Below, in pieces: positions 18,001-25,927 of a stretch of DNA of 64,000 bases. How positions within the stretch are numbered: position 1 is the stretch's first letter; each line of letters begins with the position of its first letter. The translations under genes were made by a program, and so were the position numbers. The stretch is taken from contig CAKZMU010000007.1 of the NCBI GenBank assembly GCA_937129145.1, forward strand, positions 1 to 64,000, in the 5' to 3' direction. The DNA is from an uncultured Lacinutrix sp. GTDB lineage: Bacteria; Bacteroidota; Bacteroidia; Flavobacteriales; Flavobacteriaceae. The notes beneath the pieces are model-generated. The model searched no databases. It was not told where the DNA came from and saw only the letters and a list, made by a program, of their open reading frames with translations.

Positions 18001-18506
18001 TGCACAAAAGGAATTAAAGATTTTAGGGAAGCTACTTGTGCAATTAACGCAAAATCTTGAGCTTCTTGTACTGATGCGCTTGCTAACATTGCATAACCAG
18101 ATTGACGTACTGCCATTACATCACTATGATCACCAAAAATTGATAAGGCATGTGTTGCTATACTTCTTGTAGCAACGTGAATGACATTTGGAGTTAATTC
18201 GCCAGCAATTTTATACATATTTGGCAGCATTAGCAGCAGGCCTTGAGATGCCGTGAATGTTGCTGATAAGGAACCAGTTTGTAAAGCACCATGCATTGTA
18301 CCAGCTGCACCTGCTTCACTTTGCATTTGCATAGCTATTGGAACACTACCAAAAATATTTGGTATGTTTTTAGCGCTCCATTCTTCAATTACCTCAGACA
18401 TTTCTGAAGCTGGTGTAATAGGATAAATAGGGAAGACCTCATTAGTCTTGTATGCTATTTGTGCTACTGCTTGGTTAGCTGTTAATATGTTGTGCTTTGT
18501 TATCAT
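15072..18506 (-). CDS. pyruvate:ferredoxin oxidoreductase-like protein lacking proximal-cluster ligands
   Basis: This 1144-residue single-chain protein has the complete PFOR domain order: YPITPASEMSE at the N-terminus, a ferredoxin domain with two intact CxxCxxCxxxC motifs (about residues 662 and 719), and a TPP domain with GGDGWAYDIGYGG (about 934) and YDNTGGQ. The proximal [4Fe-4S] site is degraded. The usual CxxCGE reads VEGCGE (about 780), ATGCSS reads ATGASS (about 807), and YSPC reads YTHS (about 1039), so three of four ligands are gone. It leads the operon with OsmC, TsdA and DsrE genes. TPP chemistry may persist, but the normal electron path cannot. Its substrate is therefore uncertain. 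Confidence 0.85.
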   Translation of the reverse strand: MITKHNILTANQAVAQIAYKTNEVFPIYPITPASEMSEVIEEWSAKNIPNIFGSVPIAMQMQSEAGAAGTMHGALQTGSLSATFTASQGLLLMLPNMYKIAGELTPNVIHVATRSIATHALSIFGDHSDVMAVRQSGYAMLASASVQEAQDFALIAQVASLKSLIPFVHFFDGFRTSHESSRIETISDKVISSMIDYKTVKRHRNRALNPNNPVIKGTSQGPDVFFQSREAINTYYDNCPNIVQNTMDYFEILTGRSYKLFDYIGHPEAEHIIISMASSTETVEATINHLNEQGEKFGLIKVRLFRPFSTKHLIEALPESVKSIAVLDRTKEPGSTGEPLYLDIIQSISKAFQNNTIHTFPKVIGGRYGLSSKEFTPSMVHAIFNNLKQEQPKQNFTIGINDDVKNLSLHLLKNIQLNNSIHQALFYQEKSATSTQDFCELQKFIGETKYTQGYSECDYKKSNSRQVAHLRISNKPIKAPYLINQADFIACQNAYFITKDNALDQIKPKGILLVNSSLSTKAFWQALPANTQYEIIEKEIDLNIVNLNMLKDYFELEQNSILNFYASFLGIKNDFILSEEIVGISDYIYKVDTSVGYKKEEITIPFNSEFSNTLLGKLLTNKGNEVPVSMLPVDGTYPSNTSIYNTTKTGLEIPEWQSDLCTQCGACSMACPQSVLRIKAFEDIYLEEAPESFKSIKSNDFEDLNYNISIHSDQCTSCNNCVDACSAKALVMSQKSITESKEKTNWEFSKTIPEFDRTKIDASKLSQQQLQEPLFKYSIGVEGCGEAPYLKLLSQLFGNRLLVANATGASSIFGGALPTTPWSKNKQGQGPAWSNSLFEDNAEFGLGFRLSLNNQAKQASELLKKLTPFLSFDLVYDILEAKQASEYNIELQKENIEKLKGELVKIDIPEAYQLLQTVDALISKSVWIVGGDGWAYDIGYGGVDHVIASGENVNILVLDNEVYDNTGGQMSKATPFGAAAKFAFKGKQKQKKDLGRLAMIYDNVYVASVAIGANQKQTLKAFNEAESFDGPSIIIAYTHSSSHGIDMKNPSQYHKVAVDSGQWILYRNDPRKEDQGGNAFQLDSEKPSIKIKDYMMMQKRFDKVSKQNTNDIFRNLQVLVDKRFNKYLAIASANLPNRATLIDN

Positions 18507-18523
18507 TAGTGGTGTTGAAACTT

Positions 18524-18566
18524 ATTAAAAAAGAAAGAGTTATTATTAAGCCAATAACTCTTTCTT
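18524..18566 (-). terminator. rho-independent terminator between small ORF and PFOR-like gene
   Basis: Perfect 14-bp arms AAGAAAGAGTTATT (18531-18544) and AATAACTCTTTCTT (18553-18566) enclose an 8-base loop, with a T run on the minus strand after 18531. It would end a transcript of the small ORF at 18584-18709. It lies only 18 bp before the PFOR-like start codon, so that gene depends on read-through or a start site in this stem. Confidence 0.72.
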
Positions 18567-18583
18567 ATTAATATTTAATATTA

Positions 18584-18709
18584 TTATTTAAATCGTCTTC
18601 TGCTTTGCCATTTTTGACTTCTTGTACATCGAATGCATGCATAAGATTTACCTGTATATAGGTTTTCATTGTTCGAAGGAATTGATGATGTTATTTTTAA
18701 TGTTGTCAT
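18584..18709 (-). CDS. possible 41-residue small protein with CxxC motif
   Basis: An ATG at 18709 opens a 41-codon frame ending in TAA at 18584. The product starts MTTLKITSSIPSNNENLY, has YACIRCTRSQKW and ends in a basic tail RRRFK. No family was recognised. The CxxC and basic residues could suit metal or nucleic-acid binding, which is speculation. The frame is bracketed by two minus-strand terminators (18729-18762 and 18524-18566), so it is an isolated unit between OsmC and PFOR-like genes. It could also be a non-coding RNA or an intergenic accident. Confidence 0.4.
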   Translation of the reverse strand: MTTLKITSSIPSNNENLYTGKSYACIRCTRSQKWQSRRRFK

Positions 18710-18728
18710 AATTTCTAATGTTTTAAAT

Positions 18729-18762
18729 AAAAATGGCTACTACTTTTTGAGTAGCCATTTTT
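18729..18762 (-). terminator. rho-independent terminator after OsmC gene
   Basis: Perfect 13-bp arms AAAAATGGCTACT (18729-18741) and AGTAGCCATTTTT (18750-18762) around an 8-base loop. It begins 9 bp after the OsmC stop at 18771 and can act on the minus strand, with T-rich sequence on both sides. Confidence 0.82.
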
Positions 18763-18770
18763 AATTTGTT

Positions 18771-19325
18771 TTACCCTTTTACAATTTCGATAGTAACAGG
18801 AGTAGGATTGGTAATCATATCAAAAACAGGAGAGAACTTAGCTAAGTTTTCTAATTGCTCTGCAGTTGCATCTGATTTTACTTTTAGTTTGAAGTTAATA
18901 CCATCAAATCCCATGCGTACCTCAGGATCTAACCCTAAGAAGCCGTGAAGATCGCATCCACCTTCTAAAGTAGAAGAAGCGCTTTCAATGTCAATTCCGT
19001 TTGCCGCTGCATGGTAAACCATAGCACCTGTTAAACAAGAACCTAAAGCGTGTAATACTACTTCTGGAGGGGTAGCAGCTTCATTTTCTCCTAATAATAC
19101 TTTGGGATGACTGCATTCCATTGTGAAAGTTTCTTCACGAGATGTGTCTTCTGCGCCTACGCCATAAAAACCCTTAATACTAGAAACGCAATGTCCTCCA
19201 TTAATCCAATTGTTTTTTGATCTGAATTGGAATTTTGCTAATTCTGGGTTTGATTGTACTGCACCAATAGTTTCTACTAATTGATCTACGTTTACTCCGT
19301 TTTTAATGTTTGCTGTTGTAATCAT
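18771..19325 (-). CDS. OsmC family protein
   Basis: This 184-residue protein has the OsmC core with VVLHALGSCLTGAMVYHAAANGIDIES (about residues 89-115) and a C-terminal FSPVFDMITNPTPVTIEIV. The first active-site Cys (GSC) is present. The second is Ser (FSPV), a frequent variant in the family. It has its own terminator and a palindrome-rich upstream region, so it is probably an independently regulated gene. Roles in organic hydroperoxide or sulfur stress are family knowledge; the substrate is not known. Confidence 0.83.
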   Translation of the reverse strand: MITTANIKNGVNVDQLVETIGAVQSNPELAKFQFRSKNNWINGGHCVSSIKGFYGVGAEDTSREETFTMECSHPKVLLGENEAATPPEVVLHALGSCLTGAMVYHAAANGIDIESASSTLEGGCDLHGFLGLDPEVRMGFDGINFKLKVKSDATAEQLENLAKFSPVFDMITNPTPVTIEIVKG

Positions 19326-19407
19326 TGTTTTAGTTTTTAAAATTTAAATTGATTTTTTTTATTGTTTGGGAAGTATAATGCGATTGTCGTGCCAAAACTT
19401 GTAAATA

Positions 19408-19505
19408 CCTAATAATCAAATAAATAAACCGTATTATTGTATTATTAGGCTAACTCAATTTCGTATTATAACGAAATATCGTTACATATTTACGAAATAT
19501 CGTGA
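19408..19505 (-). promoter_or_regulatory. palindrome-rich control region upstream of OsmC gene
   Basis: Several inverted repeats are packed here: CCTAATAAT/ATTATTAGG (19408-19416 and 19441-19449), ATTTCGT/ACGAAAT (19458-19464 and 19471-19477), TAACGAAATATCGTTA (19469-19484) and TTACGAAATATCGTGA (19490-19505). The last two share ACGAAATATCGT exactly 21 bp apart, two helical turns, which suggests paired regulator dimers. The region starts 83 bp before the OsmC ATG and ends just after the neighbouring gene's stop. Confidence 0.5.
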
Positions 19506-19529
19506 GTTTTAAGAATAACAATGTACATT

Positions 19530-20084
19530 TTAAATTGACTTAAAGTTCTTATCAAATTTCAACGTTTTCTTGATATGACCTTGACTGATTTGTATTTTGT
19601 ATTCTTGCTTTTCAATACCGTGCTCTTTATTATAAGTCACGTAATAGGTATTCTTTGTGAATGACCAACCAGGATTTTCTTTTAAAATTAAGACCCTTAG
19701 TTTGTGAGGAATTTTGATATTATAAAACTTTTCTTTCGAGGTTAAAATTCCCCCGTTATTATCATATACTGTAGTGATTCTTGCCTGTTTGTTCTTGAAT
19801 ACAATACGATATGAAGCCTTTTCTGAGTTATCAAAAACCGATGTATTATTAAGGTCGAAATCTGCAATTTTTCGCATCCAATAGTTTACAGTGTTGGATT
19901 CTTGATTTGTTCCTTTTCTTACTAAATAGATTGAATTCTTTCTTTTTAAAGAAACAGAATTAATATGTTTCTTAGCATATTTAAATTCGGTTGGATTTGC
20001 ATCTTGAAATGCCAAGTCATTTTGTTGCCCACTTATAAAGTTTATAGTAAGTACGCTTGCTATTGTTAAAATTAAATTTCTCAT
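19530..20084 (-). CDS. secreted protein of unknown function
   Basis: This 184-residue protein has a signal peptide ending at FISGQ. The mature part is basic and beta-rich. It contains NTVNYWMRKIADFDLNNT, a middle YDNNGGILTSKEKFYNIKIPHKL and LILKENPGWSFTKNTYYVTYN, a pattern reminiscent of small BLIP/PepSY-like or lipid-binding periplasmic proteins of flavobacteria. No family is certain. It is probably monocistronic, downstream of the AraC gene by 127 bp. Confidence 0.65.
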   Translation of the reverse strand: MRNLILTIASVLTINFISGQQNDLAFQDANPTEFKYAKKHINSVSLKRKNSIYLVRKGTNQESNTVNYWMRKIADFDLNNTSVFDNSEKASYRIVFKNKQARITTVYDNNGGILTSKEKFYNIKIPHKLRVLILKENPGWSFTKNTYYVTYNKEHGIEKQEYKIQISQGHIKKTLKFDKNFKSI

Positions 20085-20211
20085 AATATTATATGTTTAT
20101 TGTTATTATGAGACAAAAGTATTGTGTTAAAGGCGCATAGAATTACCTCTAAAGTTCAATTTTATTGGTATAAGGTTCAAAGCCTAAAAAAGTGATTAAA
20201 ACAGAAAATAA

Positions 20212-21081
20212 TTACTTATTGAAGTATGTTTTTCTGTATTGATTTGGTGGAAGTTGATATTTTTCTTTGAATGAACTATTAAAGTGAGACGTGTTTTTAA
20301 AACCACTTTCAAAACAAATATCATTAATATTTAATTCTGGATTTTCGAGTAGTGTTTTTGCATATTCCAACCTTTTATTATTTAGCCATTTTCTCGGTGT
20401 CTCGTTATAATAATTTTGAAAATCTCTTTTAAACGTAGATAAACTCTTGCCATACATTCGTGCAAATTCATTGAGGCTTAAATCACAATGAAAATTTTTC
20501 ATCATGATATCGTTAAGATTCGTTTTTTCTACATGTTTGAGAGAATTAAAAAAACTAAGCAAATCTTTATTTGCAGGGTTTAAAGCAATATTGAATAAGA
20601 GTTCGTTAAACTTAATTTCCACGAGTTCCTTTGGAATGTTACTACTTTGGTTCAAATAATTAAAAACAGATAGAAACAAAGAGTTTAAATTATCCCCAAC
20701 CTTAATGGGAAATATTTGACTATTATCATGACTATTTGTTTTTGTTGCGATTAAATCTTCATGATTTTTTACAAACCGTCTAATAAAATCGTCAGTAATA
20801 AAAAACAACATCACACAATAATCTACTTCAAAATATTGCTTGGTATTATAAACACCTTTATTAACAAATAAAGCTTCGCCTTTTTCTATAGTATAGTTCT
20901 TGTCAAAAGCAGTCCAATCTTTTCTACCACTTATTACATAAGTAATAAAAGGTGTATCTGTCCATAATTTGAAATTCTCTACTTCAATAGGGCATTTATA
21001 CTCAACCATTAAATAATCGTTACCGACTAACTTATTATAGCGAGGATGTTTTAAAAAGTAGTTGTAGATGTCTATTGCCAT
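20212..21081 (-). CDS. AraC family transcriptional regulator
   Basis: This 289-residue protein has an N-terminal cupin-like sensor region (about 1-160). The C-terminal AraC domain has two HTH motifs: LSLNEFARMYGKSLSTFKRDFQNYY and LNINDICFESGFKNTSHFNSSFKEKYQLPPNQYRK, the family signature. The inducer is unknown. It lies upstream of, and in the same direction as, a small secreted protein. The next gene upstream is a cupin protein, so the three may belong together. Confidence 0.85.
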   Translation of the reverse strand: MAIDIYNYFLKHPRYNKLVGNDYLMVEYKCPIEVENFKLWTDTPFITYVISGRKDWTAFDKNYTIEKGEALFVNKGVYNTKQYFEVDYCVMLFFITDDFIRRFVKNHEDLIATKTNSHDNSQIFPIKVGDNLNSLFLSVFNYLNQSSNIPKELVEIKFNELLFNIALNPANKDLLSFFNSLKHVEKTNLNDIMMKNFHCDLSLNEFARMYGKSLSTFKRDFQNYYNETPRKWLNNKRLEYAKTLLENPELNINDICFESGFKNTSHFNSSFKEKYQLPPNQYRKTYFNK

Positions 21082-21192
21082 TACTTCAAATTAATTAATA
21101 TTAGTTTAAAAACAATAAAGGGTTAGTTAGAATGATTTTTTTTACCTGTTTCCAGTTGTATCGTATTTTCCTGAAGAATTTAATCATATAAT

Positions 21193-21750
21193 CTATTTTT
21201 CAATTCCAGTATATTTTTCATAAATGGCACGATAGCCTAAAAGCCTACCTATTGGCGCTAAAAAAGTTGCTAATCCTTTTTGTAAACCACGAGGCAATTT
21301 TGCTAATAATGAAGGGCTGTCTAGGTGTTTTAAAGTGACCATAGCTTGAAGAAAAGGTAATTTACCTTTAGGCATTTTACCATCGTTAATCATGCCGAAT
21401 AGATTTTCAATAAAATAATCAATATCCAGAGCTGGCGAAATAGTTTGTGTGTAAACTACTGGTTCATCATCTGTGTTATAATGGTTGTGAGGAAGGTTTT
21501 TTGGCAGTGTAATTTCGTCTCCTGAGCTTAAATAGTGCTTTTCGTTATTTAAAAAATAGGTTAATCTTCCTGAAGTGACTTTAAATGTTTCGTCTTGTAT
21601 AAGGTGAATGTGATCATCAACAGTTCTGCCTTTACTCTTTAAGGTGACTTCTATTGTAACATGATTTCCATTTGTACTTTTTGCAGTTTCTAAAAATTTG
21701 AAAGAATCACCATTGTACTTATTGGTGAGAATTTGTCCTTGTTCTGGCAT
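21193..21750 (-). CDS. cupin domain protein
   Basis: This 185-residue protein has a single cupin barrel at about residues 30-110: DDHIHLIQDETFKVTSGRLTYFL (motif 1, two His and Glu) and LPKNLPHNHYN (motif 2, His). All typical metal ligands are present. The C-terminal 70 residues, with LLAKLPRGLQKGLATFLAPIGRLLGY, are hydrophobic and resemble a tail seen in putative membrane-associated cupins. The function is unknown. It lies 106 bp downstream of the sigma-54 activator in the same direction. Confidence 0.75.
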   Translation of the reverse strand: MPEQGQILTNKYNGDSFKFLETAKSTNGNHVTIEVTLKSKGRTVDDHIHLIQDETFKVTSGRLTYFLNNEKHYLSSGDEITLPKNLPHNHYNTDDEPVVYTQTISPALDIDYFIENLFGMINDGKMPKGKLPFLQAMVTLKHLDSPSLLAKLPRGLQKGLATFLAPIGRLLGYRAIYEKYTGIEK

Positions 21751-21856
21751 AATTACCTGTTTAGCTGTTAGGTTGTTTTACCATAACAAGTAAATTAAAA
21801 GGCAGGTAGTTTGGTTGCTAAATATGTTCTTAAAGTTAAATAAAATTCTTTCAATA

Positions 21857-23695
21857 TTAAATTGGGCGTTCTATACCTAAGGCTTTAATTCTTGATGCCA
21901 ATGTAGTAGGAGGTAGCTGCAATAAATTTGCAGCACCATTAGCTCCTGAAATTTTCCATTTAGTCTGCCTTAATGCTTTTAAAATATTTGTTCGTTCTAA
22001 ATCAACAAGTTGTTTAGATGTCAATACAGCATCTGTGTTTTCCTGAGCTTTTTGTATTGTAGTTTCATCATTGTTTGGAATGATGTCTTGCCAGTTGATT
22101 ACGCCATTGTTAGAAACTATAATTGCTCGCTCAATTAAATTTTGTAGTTCACGTACGTTTCCTGGCCAAGGATAGTTTGATAGTAATGTTTTATCAGTTC
22201 CTGATAATTCAATTAATGGTTTGCCTAATTTTTTAGAGAACTGTTGCATCATTTCATCTGCTATTAAACAAATATCATCACCACGTTCTCTTAAGGCAGG
22301 AATTTCAATTGGGAATACATTTAGTCTGTAATATAAATCTTCTCTAAATTTACCTTCATTAGCATGTTCCAATAAATTACGATGTGTGGCTGCTATAATG
22401 CGAACATCTACTTTAATAGTTTCTGAACTACCAACTGGGTCAAATTCACCTTCTTGAATAACGCGTAATAACTTTGGTTGCAAGTCAATTGGCAATTCTC
22501 CAATTTCATCAAGAAAAATTGTGCCTTTGTCTGCAAGTAAAAAGCGACCTTTTCTATCAGCAGTTGCACCTGTAAAAGCTCCTTTTTTATGACCAAATAA
22601 TTCACTCTCTATAAGGTTGGCAGGAATTGCTCCACAATTAATTCTAATAAGTGGTTTTTCATTTCTTGGGCTTGCTTTATGAATTGCTCGAGCTATAAGT
22701 TCTTTTCCAGTTCCAGTTTCACCAGTAACCAAAACTGTAGCGTCGGTTTTTGCTACTTGATCAACGTGAGTTAGAACATTGAGCATTTTTACGTTTTTGG
22801 CAATAATGCCATGATTGTTTGTAAGGGCATTAATTTCTTCAGCTAAATACTCAGTTTGAGTGGTTAATAAATTAATTGTGTCTTCAGCAATTAAGCGGTC
22901 TTCGATATTTCTTAAAATAAGCGTGTAAAATACATCCTCATCTATGCCATATTTACTTATAGTGCCCTCATTTAATGAAGCCGTCTCATTAGATCCTATC
23001 ACTTTTATAATCTCAGAAATATATTGAGAGCTGCTTTTTAACCCAGAAGTCACTAGGGACTCAATATGATTAGCGCTATGCTCATCAAAAAAGAATAGAA
23101 CATTACGTTGTAGTACATCATTATTTTCTAAAAGCTTGTCAGCCGAAGGATTTGTAAGTACTATTTTAAAGTTTTTATCAAACATAATAATAGCATCCAT
23201 TGCGCCTTTAATGAGTCCTTTCATTTTTGCACTAGCTAATTCTAAATCATGTTTTGATGTTGCCAAATGTTCTTGAATAGCATCTAATTCACGGTGACGT
23301 TTAATCATTACCGAAAGTATGCCTTGAGCAAATCCACTATCGATTTTCATTAATTCTAAAAACGATTCTCGATTAATTTTTAGAACTTTTGTTCGTTCTA
23401 ATGTAGTGACTGATGCGGACCTTGGCTTATTATCGATTAAAGCATATTCTCCAAAACAATCACCAGTTTTAAGTTCGCCAAAAACGTGATTGTTTTCATG
23501 AATTTTTACACAACCACTAGTAATTATGTACATAGAATCACCTAAATCATCTTTATCGAAGATTGTTTTATTTTTAATAAAGGTTTCTTCAGATAATTCA
23601 CGAGCAAGCTTTTTAAGTGAAGATTCGCTAACTTCAGAAAAGAAGAATACATTTGATAAAAAAGCTAAAAAATCTTCTGATGCTATGTTTGCCAT
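21857..23695 (-). CDS. sigma-54 activator with cyclic-nucleotide and PAS domains
   Basis: This 612-residue protein has four parts. A cNMP-binding domain (about 1-120) carries an intact phosphate-binding cassette FGEYALIDNKPRSASV (about 80-95). A PAS domain (about 155-270) follows. The AAA+ domain has Walker A GETGTGKE (about 325), GAFTGA (about 372) and Walker B TIFLDEIGELP. A C-terminal Fis-type HTH (about 565-612) has GANGAANLLQLPPTTLASRIKALGI. The combination suggests a cyclic nucleotide plus a second signal controlling sigma-54 promoters. It is divergent from two adjacent class III cyclase genes, the likely source of the ligand. Confidence 0.88.
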   Translation of the reverse strand: MANIASEDFLAFLSNVFFFSEVSESSLKKLARELSEETFIKNKTIFDKDDLGDSMYIITSGCVKIHENNHVFGELKTGDCFGEYALIDNKPRSASVTTLERTKVLKINRESFLELMKIDSGFAQGILSVMIKRHRELDAIQEHLATSKHDLELASAKMKGLIKGAMDAIIMFDKNFKIVLTNPSADKLLENNDVLQRNVLFFFDEHSANHIESLVTSGLKSSSQYISEIIKVIGSNETASLNEGTISKYGIDEDVFYTLILRNIEDRLIAEDTINLLTTQTEYLAEEINALTNNHGIIAKNVKMLNVLTHVDQVAKTDATVLVTGETGTGKELIARAIHKASPRNEKPLIRINCGAIPANLIESELFGHKKGAFTGATADRKGRFLLADKGTIFLDEIGELPIDLQPKLLRVIQEGEFDPVGSSETIKVDVRIIAATHRNLLEHANEGKFREDLYYRLNVFPIEIPALRERGDDICLIADEMMQQFSKKLGKPLIELSGTDKTLLSNYPWPGNVRELQNLIERAIIVSNNGVINWQDIIPNNDETTIQKAQENTDAVLTSKQLVDLERTNILKALRQTKWKISGANGAANLLQLPPTTLASRIKALGIERPI

Positions 23696-23727
23696 TTAAA
23701 AGGATATGATTTGCTAAAGATATTAAT

Positions 23728-23808
23728 AATTATTAAGGATTCTTTATGTTGTTATTTCCTATTAGATTCTTAAATTTTAAATGACTAAATTGATCACTCT
23801 TAATAATT
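23728..23808. promoter_or_regulatory. divergent control region with 10-bp inverted repeat
   Basis: The 120 bp between the sigma-54 activator (start 23695) and the first cyclase (start 23816) hold the perfect inverted pair AATTATTAAG (23728-23737) and CTTAATAATT (23799-23808), one near each start codon. It could coordinate the two divergent genes. The region is AT-rich, so chance is possible. Confidence 0.3.
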
Positions 23809-23815
23809 TATCTAT

Positions 23816-25855
23816 ATGTCGCAAAAGAGGCAGCTCTCTGCTATAATGTTTACTGATATTGAAGGCTATACTGCAATGATGCAGTTTGACGAGAAAAAAG
23901 CTATTCTAGTTAGAAATAAGCATCGTGCTATTATGGATGAAATTACAGAAAAGCATGATGGCCAATTAATACAGTATTATGGCGACGGTACACTAAGCAC
24001 CTTTAAAAGCTCAATAGCTGCTGTAAAATGTGGTATTGAGATGCAGAAGGCTTTTATGGAAGCTCCTAATATTCCTGTAAGGATTGGTATTCATGTTGGT
24101 GATATAATTATTACAGAGTCGGATATTATTGGTGATGCTGTAAATATTGCATCTAGAATTGAATCTTTAGCTATGGCTGGGAGTGTTTTGATTTCAGACA
24201 AAATAAATGATGCATTAAGGAATAAGAAAGATATTGAAACTAAGTTTTTAGATGCTTTTGAATTCAAAAACGTTAATAAAGTTATTCCGATTTTTGCCGT
24301 GTCTTCTGATGGATTGATAGTTCCTGAACTAGAAAATATTAAAGGAAAAACTAAGCCAAAGGATAATGAAAATTTTAAAAAATATAAAAGAAAAACTATT
24401 TATGCTTTATCTTTTTTACTCGTTGTTATATTAGCACTAACATACTATATGACGATGACTTCTGGAAGAGTGTTTACAGGAGATAAAATAACATTGGCCG
24501 TTATTCCTTTTGATAATATGAATAATGATAATGAATCTGAAATGTTTGCAGATGGCGTTACTGAGGATATTATAACTCAGTTGTCCAAGATTCAAAACTT
24601 GCAAATTACATCTCGAGCCTCAGCAATGCGTTATAAAGGTACTGAGAAAACAGTTTCTGAAATTGGAGATGAACTTGGAGTAGAACTTATTCTTGGTGGA
24701 AGTGTTAGAAAGCATAATGATCAAGTAAGGATTAATGCGCAGCTGGTTGATGCCACAAATAACAGAAACCTTTGGGCGGATAATTATGATAATGTTTTAG
24801 ATAAAATATTTGAAATACAAACTGAAGTATCTAAAGATATTGCTAATGCTTTGGAAATCACTTTAAGCGATAATGAGCAAGATAGATTAGAAAATTCGCC
24901 AACAAATAACTCAGATGCTTATATGGCTTATAAGCAAGGGCAAATGTTTTTGAATAGAGGAGGTGGAAAAGTAGAAGAGCTAGAACAAGCTGAGGATTTC
25001 TTTAAAGAAGCCATTAGATTAGATCCAAATTTTTGTAGCGCTTATGTTGGTTTAGCAGACACTTATGTAGAGTATATATATTGGGGAAGAGCTGCTCCAG
25101 CTGAGATTTTAGAAAAAGCTTTCAGTCCAACTGTAACTGCTTTATCAATAAATTCAAATGATGGAGGAAGTCATGGTGCTTTAGGGTCATTAAGCTTTTA
25201 TAAGTTTGAGCGTGAAACTGCTGTGTTATCTTTAGAAAAAGCTCTAGAAATAAACCCAAGCTATGTAGGTGCTTATGATAAATTAGCTTGGATTCGCGTT
25301 TTTGATAACGATTTAGAAGGTGCTATTTCTTTATTTGAAAAAGCACTAGAATTGGACCCCTTATCAGTTAAATATTTGGCTAACATTGGTTTTGTATATG
25401 CATATTTCGGTAAATATGATGAAGGATTAAAGGTTTTAAATGAGAATATAGTTAAGTATGCTATAGATGATAATATGTTGTTATGGATGAAGGCAAATAT
25501 TCTCTCATTAAAAGGAGACCATAATGAAGCTGTTGAATTATTCAATTCCAGATCAGATGGTACTAACACCAATTGGATGCTAGGGTATACTTATGCTAAA
25601 ATGGGTAATATAGAGAAAGCTAATGAAATACTTTCTTATCAATTAAATAAAAGCGAAACAACATTTGTTCCTCCGTATATGATTGCTTCAATCTATATTG
25701 GTTTAGGAGATAAAGAAAAAGCTTTGGAATGGTTAGAAAAAGATTATGAATCTGGAGGCTTAGGTTTGTTTTTTTGGTTATTAAAAATAGATGTTAAGTT
25801 TGAATCACTTCAAGATAATCCAAGATTTATTGCGCTTTTAGATAAAGTTAAATAA
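23816..25855 (+). CDS. class III nucleotide cyclase-TPR membrane protein
   Basis: This 679-residue protein starts with a cyclase catalytic domain (about 1-170). The metal Asp residues are in IMFTDIEGYT (about 11-20) and YYGDGTL (about 54-60), and the catalytic Asn/Arg in GDAVNIASRIE (about 107-117). A single membrane helix lies at about 192-214. A FlgO/TolB-like domain (VIPFDNMNNDN to NALEI) and TPR repeats follow to the C-terminus. The residue before YYGDG that normally selects the base is Gln instead of Lys, so the substrate is uncertain. The gene is divergent from the cNMP-domain activator and followed 72 bp later by a paralogue. Confidence 0.87.
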   Translation: MSQKRQLSAIMFTDIEGYTAMMQFDEKKAILVRNKHRAIMDEITEKHDGQLIQYYGDGTLSTFKSSIAAVKCGIEMQKAFMEAPNIPVRIGIHVGDIIITESDIIGDAVNIASRIESLAMAGSVLISDKINDALRNKKDIETKFLDAFEFKNVNKVIPIFAVSSDGLIVPELENIKGKTKPKDNENFKKYKRKTIYALSFLLVVILALTYYMTMTSGRVFTGDKITLAVIPFDNMNNDNESEMFADGVTEDIITQLSKIQNLQITSRASAMRYKGTEKTVSEIGDELGVELILGGSVRKHNDQVRINAQLVDATNNRNLWADNYDNVLDKIFEIQTEVSKDIANALEITLSDNEQDRLENSPTNNSDAYMAYKQGQMFLNRGGGKVEELEQAEDFFKEAIRLDPNFCSAYVGLADTYVEYIYWGRAAPAEILEKAFSPTVTALSINSNDGGSHGALGSLSFYKFERETAVLSLEKALEINPSYVGAYDKLAWIRVFDNDLEGAISLFEKALELDPLSVKYLANIGFVYAYFGKYDEGLKVLNENIVKYAIDDNMLLWMKANILSLKGDHNEAVELFNSRSDGTNTNWMLGYTYAKMGNIEKANEILSYQLNKSETTFVPPYMIASIYIGLGDKEKALEWLEKDYESGGLGLFFWLLKIDVKFESLQDNPRFIALLDKVK

Positions 25856-25927
25856 ACTTTACCATAGTTCATTTTCAATTACTTATTTATCTTAGACAAA
25901 TAATTAATCCATTATTAATAAAATAAT

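Noticed and set aside
21805..21818. GG-N10-GC sequence resembling a sigma-54 promoter
   Set aside because: It points on the plus strand into the antisense of the activator gene, and GG-N10-GC occurs by chance; no gene starts after it.
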